The translations under genes and the position numbers were made by a program. DNA of 64,000 nt. It comes from Halichondria panicea. Its lineage: Eukaryota; Porifera; Demospongiae; Suberitida; Halichondriidae. The notes under the pieces are model-generated. The model saw only the letters and a program-made list of their open reading frames with translations. It did not search any database and was not told where the DNA came from. The stretch is from positions 3,414,201 to 3,478,200 of the forward strand of contig NC_087379.1 of the NCBI RefSeq assembly GCF_963675165.1, read 5' to 3'. Numbering within the stretch: position 1 is the first letter of the stretch; every line of letters starts with the position of its first letter. Positions 48,969-59,500 of this stretch are shown one piece after another.

Positions 48969-49509
48969 TAGCCTCGATTTCAGGCCGCACTTCACATCAG
49001 GGAAGTGGGCCTGATATCGACTGCTTGCGCATGTGCTAAATCTCCCCCTGTTATCTGGGGGCTTTGGATAACATCGTATATGCTCAGTAAAACAATGACA
49101 TCACAACGAACGGAAGTGGATTGAAGGAAGTAGATAGAAAGTTCGATTGAAGGTTTCTTCCAGCTCATCGGATAACATTCTCTGATAGCTACCCTTAGCT
49201 TGCTATGTTAACAAAAGACTCACAGCCTGCAACAGTGTGGATGACAATCATCTGAACAGAGTTAAAGCTGACAAGAGCCTACATGGACAGGCCATGCCCA
49301 TCGAACACTAACTTTGGAAAGTCTACAATACTACTGTACTGACTCTATCAGAAAGAAAATAGCTGTACAACAAATCTACAGTTCTGTATCTAGCTATAGC
49401 TAGCTATTATAGCTCTGTGTATGACTTTTAGGATATTTTCTCTGCAGTATTAATTATATAAGACATTTTACAAGAAAAAATATGCGCATGTGCAAGCAGT
49501 CTGTAGCAG
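48969..49509 (+). mobile_element. Mutator-like family A element, right end lost
   Basis: Begins TAGCCTCGATTTCAGGCCGC and follows the family A interior to TGCAAGCAGTCTGTAGCAGT. There it stops at a reversed family C left end (about 49517-49565, CGCTTGCGCATGCACACCGAG). No right target duplication is found, so the end was probably lost when the second repeat arrived. Confidence 0.75.
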
Positions 49510-50445
49510 TATACACACACACACTACCGTATACCTCGCTTGCGCATGCACACCGAGGCATAATAGCTAATCAGGAGCCAGGATTTTTTATGGGAAAACA
49601 TTTACCAGATTGGATATAATTATAATATATACCGTACTATATATGGACTCATGTTGTTTTATGAATGTTGGCATTCTTTATCATTGAACTATTGGTTGAC
49701 TCGATCCTCTTGACTTAGCTAAGAATAAATACACAAATTTCATTTCAGATTGTTAGAATAATCTCAGAGCATGTAACAATCAACATTTTCTGGGGGAGTA
49801 CCTCCAGTTGGCGCAGCACACTGGTAATGTCATCAAGCACCCCTCTCTTTCAATTCCTGGCCACAGCCCTGTATGCATACACTGACTAAAACAGGTACAA
49901 TGTACACCTCAGACGACTGTGGCATAATCCATGCATGTTTTGGCCTGAAATGTGCTGATACGTACATGTACTTGCATGTTTCAGGTACTACAGTTTGACT
50001 TAGGGTTCTGTCGTCAACAGACAGGCTCATTTAAGGAAGTACCAGTTACATGTATCGTATGACAGCCCTACTGTGTCTTTCTTCTAATTATAACACCCAA
50101 CACATTTCCAGTGCAGTATAATTCCAACTTGGAGCTTACATTAGAAGGACGTTTAAGCACCAGCAACGTCTTCCGATGGAGATGAGAGTTACTAAACACT
50201 CCCATGAGCTCCTTCATGTTGAACCTTGCTACCATCTCAATTTCATAACTTGAATTATTTGAAGTTATGTTTCACCTGTCTTACCGTTTTTTGTTTTACT
50301 TTTGTATTTCGTGTGCCTGGATAGCTAGCTGGTCAAAGGTTAGCAATGAGTCTTTTGACGAGCATGCCTTATATATGGTTCCAATGTAAATTGACTTGGT
50401 GTGGGAGGGGGATGAGACAAGTAATTGATTTGGAGTGGCCTTATA

Positions 50446-50883
50446 CAGTGGAACCTCCATTAACGACCACCTCCAAAGAGCAACCACACGCTATATAACG
50501 GCCAGGAGCTCAGGTCCAGATTGAAACTACAATGACTTCAATGTAAATTAATTAAGCAACCTCTCAGGAGCGACCACCTCTCTACTCCGTATAACGAGCA
50601 GCTTTCTAGTCCCCAACCAGCTTTAGCAATGGAAAATAATCCCCCAGAACGGACAGCCACACACAGAATTAGCAGAAAATTATTGCTGAGATAGCATTAT
50701 TTTGCACAATCGTGAAAACCTAGCTGGTCCCTACAGCCTTTTCAAAGCTTATATGAGCTAAAGAAGCAGTTAGCAAATCTCCAAGATTCATTTGCAGCAA
50801 GAAATGGCTCAGAGGAAGACCACCTTTCTATAATGGCCAAAAGGTTGGTCCCCAATGGTGTCGGTTTTATGGAGGTTCCACTG
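50446..50883. mobile_element. pogo/Tigger-type MITE
   Basis: Starts CAGTGGAACCTCCATTAACG and ends TTTATGGAGGTTCCACTG as inverted copies, flanked by TA on both sides (50444-50445 and 50884-50885). The CAGTGGAACCTC end and TA target are typical of pogo-like elements. No transposase frame. It is separated by only about 12 bp from the next element. Confidence 0.8.
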
Positions 50884-50895
50884 TATATAAACACA

Positions 50896-51486
50896 TAGCC
50901 TCGATCTTAGTCCCTTTCACTAGAGGGCCTGGTAACCACTGTTTGCGTGCGGGTGGATTCAATAGTAAATTTGTTAGTAAAACTCTTTGTAATTTATCAA
51001 TTAATCTTTTGTACTATGGTCAACCATGTACTATTTAGAGAGAAATCGCCATCACAACTCTAGGCTCATACGAGGAGCACTGATCTTACTGATATAGCAT
51101 CAAACAAGCGTCTGGAAGCAAGTAGATTGACTTGCCAGAGCTGGTCGGTACTGACAGAAAAACGCCCACCACTTTACCACAGTATAAAAGAAGACAAAAC
51201 CTGACTGTTCAACACTGAAGAGAGCGTGAGTAAGAGCAGAAGAGAAGTAGAAGCCAAAACTAGTCACTTAGTCTGGGTCATAAATGTTGTAGTGTTATTA
51301 AAACTGCTAGTCTATGTCTATGATTTGTGCAATGACATCATTGTAAAATATACAATAAAAAAAACACTGACTACATGATAAGATATTTCGATCCCCAAGA
51401 TTCTTGGGGCAACTGACGCATGCACAGATCAGACAGTATATACTAGGCCGTCTTTCTCAATTGAGAGAGGCCTGGAATTGAGGCTA
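50896..51486 (-). mobile_element. Mutator-like non-autonomous element, family D, copy 2
   Basis: Ends TAGCCTCGATC and AATTGAGGCTA, with a perfect 9-bp duplication ATAAACACA at 50887-50895 and 51487-51495. Its interior is the reverse complement of 15229-15720, sharing the CAAGATTCTTGGGG and CTAGAGGGCCTGGTAACCA segments. Confidence 0.85.
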
Positions 51487-52186
51487 ATAAACACAGTGTA
51501 CACGTACTCGTACTCGAGTATTCTGTTGCGCTGTGTACAGGTTGACCCTTATGTAGATGAAACTTCTTCCTTACATATCTAGATCTAGGTACTATAATTT
51601 GTTATATGTTAAAGTTTCTATCTCTTGAACATTATAATCAATAACGTTCAAGAGGTGCTCACCATTAAAGCTCCGTAAGCAAACGACAGTACATATATGT
51701 GGAAAGTGTCACTAGGAACAGCTTCATCAGGGGAGCTAGAGTCAATATTCATCCCCAGAACCTGACGTGACACCGGCACCAGTACAGTAACTTCTGAACA
51801 CTTTTGTGAGCTACCGTCAGGTATGGAGCGGCCATAAAAACACAATCATGAGCACGTGATCTGATAGCAAAACAAAGGTCAGAGTCTGATCCACTACTGC
51901 ACAAGAAGTGGATTTTTCTTGGCTTAATTATATTATTTACTGTGTTGTGTAACTACTGTATGGCATTGTAGTTTTATGCTTTAGCTAGCGCCGTCCTTAG
52001 GAGTATTGGAACTCTGCTCCACTGTCTTCGTTGTATTTAAGGATGTTGAACTTTAACACTAATTGCTGCAGGGCCATAATTTATAACATTACAACATAAT
52101 TAGGATAAAACAGTGATGTAAAATAACAAGGCTTAATAGTCAGTCATCTGCCAAGAGAGTGTACACTTCTACGCAACTTTAAAGTT

Positions 52187-55100
52187 CTACCAATTGACAG
52201 CTCCCCTTCTTTTAAAGAATCCTAGGCTACTCTCATTGTGGACGAGTGCAGTGAGCCCAACAAGATGACCAACGACAATTTCTCCACCAGTGACACGGAA
52301 ATCATCACCAGCACGTTGTGTGTTTCCATCACTTGTCTGTATATATAATATAATTATGAATTCACTAAGCACAATGTTGCACAAACCTCTTGTATCCGCC
52401 CGTTCTGCTTCCAGAAGTCTACAATGGCCTTTTCAATTTCAGGTACAGCACTCTCTACTGTGAGTCTTGGGTCAATCATTTTTTTGCGACGGACAAGTAC
52501 ATGTGACGCAAATGTGGCACTCGGCACTTTGGAGCTAAAGGGATTCCACCGATCAATGAAGCGAACAGGTGCTTCCTTCTTTCCCCATGTCACCTTTAGC
52601 CCTTTTGCAATACGTGAGCTACAATGTAATAATTATAGTTAAATCTATTCCACTGATCAATAATTATTTCTTACAAAACGTAAGATGATGGATACTTGAA
52701 ATCTCCAAACAAAAGCTCTGAAATATATGGCACTGGAATAAACTTTAGCTCCTCTATCTGACCAAGAATGAAGTTGTACTTGACAGAGATAATGTTGTTA
52801 TCACTTAAAAGTATCAACCGTTCTTTCTCGAGGTCCCAGTGATCAATTCTGTAGAGGGAAACATGTATCGTCGTTCTCTTATTGACATAGTGTAGATGGT
52901 ATAGAATTATACTTTACACCCTTGCACATTCCTGCCTACAAATTAGGTGGTTAAAAGAGATTACCGCTTAAGGATCTCACAAATCGCTGCACGGATGCTG
53001 TTTGGTAGAAACATTAATTTACAGTTCATACACTACTGTATACTTGTACAGCAAAAAGTAATTGGACTACCAAGAAGTTGTTGCTTTGGTGAACTTCAAA
53101 ATTGGAACTGATAGGAGAGGTACTGTATCTTTGCGAAAATACGCCTACACCCATCCCTACATGCAACATCCTGCACAAGGGCATTTTGAAAGTATGTCCA
53201 CCCAGAAATCAGAGTTTGAGCATGCATGCGCAGTAGGTATAATATCTAGAAAAATTCAACAGTGAGTTAGTGTGATTTGTAGAAAGCTTTTTAAGAAAGC
53301 CAGTTAATGAGTGAGCTCTTTGCAATGCTCGTACAATGCTCGTACAAACAATGGACATATGTGGTTCTGCTTGCTCTCAAAGAAGTGTATGCAGAGAACA
53401 ACTAGTGCTACTACAAATCTCAGAATGATGTCGATCACCAGTGATTTTAATTTGCAGGTTGTCCTCTTCCTTTTGTAGAGAAAGTATAATAATTATACCA
53501 GATAGCAACAATAACTAGCAAAACACAACATTTTGTTCAGTATGCTTTTAATTTAGGATGAATATTATTGTGTATATAAATTAATTGTACACACTTTAAA
53601 AGTAAATGTGTCGCCGCTTAAGCCTACAAAAAAGGTGGGTGTACTATGATACGGTATGAACATTTAAGAAAAAATCTATCCAATTGATCGTAATAATTTG
53701 GGTGCCACTAGGATATTTTACTATAACACCTTTTTTATGTGGCTTGCATGGGCTATTATCGAATGCAGCTTCACCATAATTATGACACCTTGGAGACACT
53801 TCAGCAACGACAGATTGCATTAATATTAATTTCAACAATTATGACTGTATTTGACATGTGGTCTCGAGAGAAATAATTATAATGACTTGTCGCAAGAACT
53901 GGTGCATGACTAATTATGCAGGGGCGGATCCAGGAAATTCACATTGGTGGGTAATTGTGAAACACAGAAAATTTACTAAAAAACGGTCAACTGCAACTTA
54001 CAGCAGTCATATCTACAATAAATACTGCATTGCAGAACACTGTTTGGTGGGGTTGTAACCTCACCCCTAGAACCATCCTTGCTGCGGTATAACATGTAAA
54101 TGCCACGGTAAGGACCAGCTTACTCAGTTAGAAGCCAAGCCCCACGAACATTGCTATCTTTATCTTCAAGCCTTGCTTTCACAGCTGTGATGGCAGCATC
54201 TAGCAGGTTGGCCTACATGATGAAATATAGGAATGATTGGCATGCATGTACTTGAAGTGTACATATAATTTATATACACTGTATAGTAATACAACACATT
54301 CTTCCAAGATACGCAATAACAGTTAATTGGTGGTATATAATAGGCAATAATACACAATGACCGTTAGCTAACTATTTACCGTATTCTACAGAGATTACGC
54401 CCGCCTCCCCCTGCTTTCGAGTGAAATTTCCTGCGTAGGCTAATTTTTGCTTCAAGAATACGCCCACCAGGAAGTGATGCATCGTGTCAGTGAGCAGTTG
54501 TCAAGAAAAGGTATTATAGCAGTTTCTTGTGTATAAGCTGGTTAGCTCCGAAGATAGCTACATGTAGATAGCTAAATCAAATGCTCCTATAAACCTTTTT
54601 GCCAACGTATTAATTTTCACTGCACGCTTCCTGCACGCCTCATGTACTAAGAACCAAGACAATAAGGGCAAGGGGTTTCCATTAAAAACTACTAATGGAA
54701 TTAGCCAGGAATAACATCTATAAATCTATTTGTGGAGGTTGCATGAACTTCATAATGTTGTCATAACTTTGTCATACTTCATATACCTTTGTATTCCTTG
54801 TTAAAAAGCGCTTCTGTTTATTATGCTTTAGATCCCACTTGCGTGTATTTAGCAGGGAAATTGTGAGCCATAATCTCATAGTTTCCCAGGGAATTATAAG
54901 CTTGAGGGTATAAACTACAAGTTACAATACAGAAATGATAAATGAACCATGACATATGTAGCTGTAGCTGTAGTCGCGATGTGTTTCTCAATAATAATTG
55001 GAGGCCAACCCCGAGCCTCTCAAAAGTCATATAAAGATGACTAAGTAACAGAAGTCGAGCCTAAGAGGTCATGTGCCTCATGAAAGCGGTTGCTAATCTG

Positions 55101-56323
55101 AGAAAAATGCCCATGGCCAAGACGGTTACAGTAGTTGTTTGGAAACTGATTGCAAAATATCATGAGGATCCTTGTACAAGGAAGAAAAGCTTCTCAAGAA
55201 CCTTACTTAGTTATTTACTTATAGTCAGTCACTCATTTGTGGTGAAGTGCGACATTAGTGCACTTTTAGAAATGTCTATATCTATGCATATGACTCTCAT
55301 AACACACAATCAATAGCTCTAGAACTAGCTGTGCAGTCAGTTTTCAGATAAGAACATAGGAGAAATACGTGTGAAAAGTGCTAAAAAGCTACAGAAGTAG
55401 TGCCAATCCTAGTAAACTTAAGAGACAGACGTCAAGACAAAACATTGCTGCCCTAGCAAACTAGTCCATACGGTGGCCAAGAAGGGTCACCCACCACCGC
55501 TTACGCCACGATTAACCGAGTGTGATTACACCTAATACCTGCGCACCGACTGGTGAAAACAACCAGCTATTTTTCAGTCAAGCCGCTTAATCTTTCTGCA
55601 AAACGTCAAAGGTCATCTCTGTCTGCATTCTAATTAACTTAACGTATTCCTTTTATGATCAACATAGTTACTTTCAAGTTGAATTTGGTCTCCTATAGAG
55701 CTTTATACTCTTGAAGAGTGTGGAATCACTAGCATAAGAGCCCATGCATGATAAAAAGAGAGAGTATCGAACAAAGCATTACCTTGCATTTAGATGTATT
55801 CGGAAAGTAACATGACTTCCTGCTTTGTATCTGATCAATCTGAGCACCTGGAGCCGCCATTTGCCTCGAGCAATAAAGTTATTGCCCAAATTAATTCTCA
55901 TTATTGAGCACGAATTTTAGACAGGTAGTCACGCTACTTTCCGAATACATCTGATGCACAGTACAGTGCAGTATGCATGCGTTCGATACTTTCTCTCCTC
56001 TTATAATCTGGACTCTTGCTAGCATGCATAGTATAATAGGACCAAATCCAACTCACCTACATTGTGAGTTGGATTAAAGACATAAAAGTACATAGTGTTG
56101 GGAATCTTACATCCAAACAGAAATACTGCTTAGGCTCAGGAATACTGGAAACTTTCCAGGCTTCATCTAGTTTCTCTGTTACCACATGTGGTACTTCCTT
56201 CTCATCTACTATTCTAGCCCCAGAACTTTCAACAGTGACATTTTCAGATACTGTAGACAGATCAGAAGGACTTTCATTACTTGCACCAGCCACAGGTTCA
56301 GGATTTTGAGTAGGAGTAGCCAT
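52187..56323 (-). CDS. TPRG1/TPRG1L-like protein with hSac2 domain, 5 exons, 285 aa
   Basis: Exons in transcript order: 56111-56323, 54124-54212, 52675-52848, 52387-52618, 52187-52336; GT-AG sites and phases all match. The family signatures are WLLTE-IDHW across the exon 2/3 junction (residues about 97-105), RFIDRWNPFSSKVPSATF (about 178-195) and the C-terminal GHLVGLTALVHNESSLGFF segment near the end. Vertebrate TPRG1L (mover) is a 272-aa peripheral synaptic-vesicle protein; its hSac2 domain is shared with the phosphoinositide phosphatase INPP5F but lacks catalysis. No membrane segment is seen. The first 60 residues are Ser/Glu-rich and not conserved. The start is the ATG at 56321-56323; the alternative upstream codon in that frame is GTG. 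Shares a promoter region with the FAM149-like gene. Confidence 0.92.
52965..52997 (-). other. Possible 33-nt cassette exon in the TPRG1L-like gene
   Basis: Within the intron between exons 54124-54212 and 52675-52848, a 33-nt segment has an AG before it and GTAATC after it. It is phase-compatible on both sides and would insert 11 residues (IRAAICEILKR after the changed residue). Vertebrate TPRG1L joins WLLTE directly to IDHW, so the main transcript probably skips it. Confidence 0.2.
55758..55997. mobile_element. MITE with GAGAGTATCGAAC termini
   Basis: Left end GAGAGAGTATCGAAC and right end GTTCGATACTTTCTCTC are inverted copies. Internal ATGTATTCGGAAAGTA and TACTTTCCGAATACATC also pair, so the whole element can fold. 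It is in the first TPRG1L-like intron. A fragment of the same family is at about 18873-18950. Confidence 0.75.
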
Positions 56324-56517
56324 AACCACGTACTGCACTGCTGCTCCTTAAAAAATATCAACTGTTTTTTGGGCACTGGCCACGCCCATCTATTCCGTTC
56401 AAGATGGCGGAAAATATTGTCTAACAGCTCAGAAGGTCGGTCTTTGCCACGCCACCCGTTAACTGTTAAGGTCATGGTAAAAATTCCCGGTATCAGCTTG
56501 TCCTTCAGAGACTGAGT
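56324..56517. promoter_or_regulatory. 194-bp bidirectional promoter
   Basis: Separates the divergent start codons of the TPRG1L-like (minus) and FAM149-like (plus) genes. It contains a GC-box-like CCACGCCC and CAAGATGGCGGAA, which matches the YY1 initiator-type motif common in TATA-less animal promoters. The ATG inside that motif opens a six-codon upstream frame on the plus strand, ending in TAA. No TATA box is seen. Confidence 0.6.
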
Positions 56518-59500
56518 ATGTCAAGATCAAATATCTGCAGTTTGTAAGTAGATATGAATCTGCTCATACATGTACTTAATATGGCAACTGTTTTTTTCTT
56601 GCCTCAGTATTAATGGAAACATTAGAAGTCCAGTTCAAGATTCAAAAGGCTGGAATGAAGGACATTTGGTAAAGTCTCTACACCAAATTGTTCATGATAA
56701 AGCGCGAACTTTTAGTGATTCAACACTTGTTGGTAGTGGCTCAATGACGGCTTCTATCAATCGCAGTGATTGCACTCTCACAGAATCGTTCTCTGGGAGA
56801 TATTCAACCAATTCCTGGGGTGCTGATGAAGCTGTAAGTAGTCAGTCAGCTGTGTTTAGAAGTCTGTATGAACGTAAAATAATAATAATGATTTATATTA
56901 GCTATTTGAGAAAGAAATGGCTGAGAAGGTGCGCAAGAAGTTGGATATAATTCATTCAGCACTTTATAATGGGAAGCCAACAGGAAATGTGCAAGTTGAT
57001 GAAGAATGTAATCAGTGGAGCGCAAACTTCCCACACCTTATGTAAGAAATCAGTTTGTATACGAGTTAGGTGAATAATTATGACGCACACTCACAATTTT
57101 TAACAGTATTGTGAGTTACAAGAGACATCAAAATGTTTTTGTTGAGAGTATTTTTGAGGGAGTAGACTAGTCTGTTCACGAACAACCATGTACAACTACT
57201 TAGCAACGCGTCTGACATATCTTTAACTTCATTTCTCACTTCTTAAAACAATAAAGTGATTCAAAAACAGTCACTCGTATTTAAGAGGTGAAGCTGAATG
57301 CATCACGTAACCGAGAGCCCACCATTAAAACCCGTGATCTTAGCTAGGTGTTTTATAAAGGATTTTAGTGCTGTCACATGATCTCTAGCCTGGTGTACAG
57401 CTTGACCTGTCAAACTGGTTTTGTACTTGAATCCATTATTATTTCGTGAAAAAGATAAATTTTAAACATACGTAAGTGCACTACAACTTAATGATTTACT
57501 TATTAGTGAAAAAATCTTTGCGAATGAGCCAAATCAGCAGAAAATTATTTTGACCTTTTACGTTCAACTATTGCGTTCTGGCAAGGATTGTTGGTCATAC
57601 TGGTCAGCTAGGTTTTTGCGAAGTAATCATGTTTTATGCTCGCAAAACATTCTAATACGGTATCTCTGCCAACACATGCATATACAGCCCCCAAATAATT
57701 ATGGTGTTCTTATGTGCGAATTTGATGGTGCTTGTCAAGGTTATGATGTGCATCGATCGTTACACCGTCCAAGAAAACTCTATGGAAAGTGTGAACGATA
57801 ATAATAATTATTATACATATAACTGTATTGCAAAATAATGCTTCGTTCTCTACTTGGAATGCCATTGCAGCCTTTTCAAATGAGTGCGTAGCAAAACTTG
57901 TTCACTGAGTGTTGCTACTCTACTTAGTAGTTAGCTCGATCTACACTAGAACGCTAGCTATTGGTAGCTGCAAGAGTGAGAAGAGAGGTGCAAGGCTCTG
58001 CTGATGCAGCCATTAATTTTAGACTTGAACTTTTGGCATCAATCGTTTTTAACAACACTCATAGTCAATCATTACCCACTCTTCATGATTGATCATTATC
58101 CCACTCTAATGATTATGATATAATGTGTGTATAAAAGCTATGTAGCTTTGCACCTCCACCGAGGCATCAGCACCCGCGGTGCTTTAATTTTATACAGGGT
58201 CCACGGACTTCACTTGTTGGACTCCATGGATGATGGGACTGATATGATTGACCCTGACCCATTTCTCATGCTCGATGTGTTGTCTGATTTTGTTCCTTCC
58301 ATGGAACCTTCTCAAGAGTAAGAAACAAAGATTATTACTCTAATTTGACTTCTAGTTTATTTTTGCAGTCTTGAAGTGGTGGGTAGGCACATAGAACCTA
58401 AAGCTCCTCCCATTACAGTTGGTGAGTTGTATACGTACAGTCATGTACTGTACCTGTAGTACGTTGCTAATTAAAATCATGCCCTGAGAAGGGGATAGCA
58501 ACTCTTACCTTCCATGTTGGTATTGCTGGTCAGTGGTGGGTATGGGATTTTGTGCTCTGTTGTAACGGTCGTTTTCTTACACGTTATCGTTACATGTATG
58601 TGTATCAGTCTGTCTGTTAAATTTACTCACTCATCGAGGACATTGTCACCATACGCACTCTGTTTATTTGTAGGCTAGCATCTGTGCACATTACATGTGC
58701 AATACTGTGGTATATGTGTCTTATATATTATATACACTACAACGTGTTGGTTGAATAATTGACACAGGCTGCTCCCACTCATATGAGGAAGTACTTGCAG
58801 CAGATGGGGTGATTGAGGAATTTTTTGCATTTGATAAGTCGTAAGTTGTCATGTGTGTACGAACACTGCTCATTTGTGCATGCATGCACTTCGTTATAAA
58901 CAGGATCGATGAAACTCTTTCTGAAACAACTCGTCATTCAAGATTAAAACGCAATCATCGGCTACCTCCATTGACTCCCAATGCTGCTGTGAAGGACACA
59001 GTTTGCAATCTTGTTTTTGATCAGATTTGGAACGAAACTGTATCCTTGTTGCAGCCAGTGGTGACCGTGATTAGAGAGAGAGCATCGACAATGGGTACAT
59101 AATGTACTTTAAGGTCACATGTGAAACTTCGCCAGTAGGCTATAAACGAATATAATTTCGGTATAAAGCAACCTATTTAAAGTAGAGGTCATCTTTAAAT
59201 ATGCACGAGAGTAGGAGCAGATTACAGAAAGAGCGTCTAACTCTACATGGATCGGGCATTTATATAACCGCCGCGTTGCCTTATAAAAAAAGGTGTTTAG
59301 TATACATACATTTGTAAGTTACAAACGTTGTCAGCGTGTGAATATGATTATGAATGGATTCGTATGCATGTATAGTGTAATGAGAGCCAGGTTGCAAAAA
59401 GGGCTAAAATGAATAGCTACATGTAGGCATTTGATGCATGTTGGTACACATCATGGAAGAAACTGTCATTGGTGAGGTACTGCATAACAGTTAATTTTTA

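Larger units (their letters stand above)
49802..51845 (-). pseudogene. Candidate exons of an unrecognised minus-strand gene, possibly decayed
   Basis: Three exon-like segments precede the 46786-48164 exons in transcript order. 51663-51810 (open upstream to 51845) ends ATG then donor GTGAGC and encodes a stretch containing DTFHIYVLSFAYGALM. 50140-50235 is phase 0 on both sides, encodes 32 residues beginning MVARFNMKELMGVFSN, and has donor GTAAGC. 49802-49856 ends CTGGAG then GTACTC and encodes VLDDITSVLRQLE; it is 55 bp, one base too long for its best acceptor, because of a GGGG run. Either a frameshift is present, or a weak acceptor (GAATTGAAAG) is used. No stop-free full model is possible and no family is recognised; pseudogene is a guess prompted by the frameshift. 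Confidence 0.3.
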
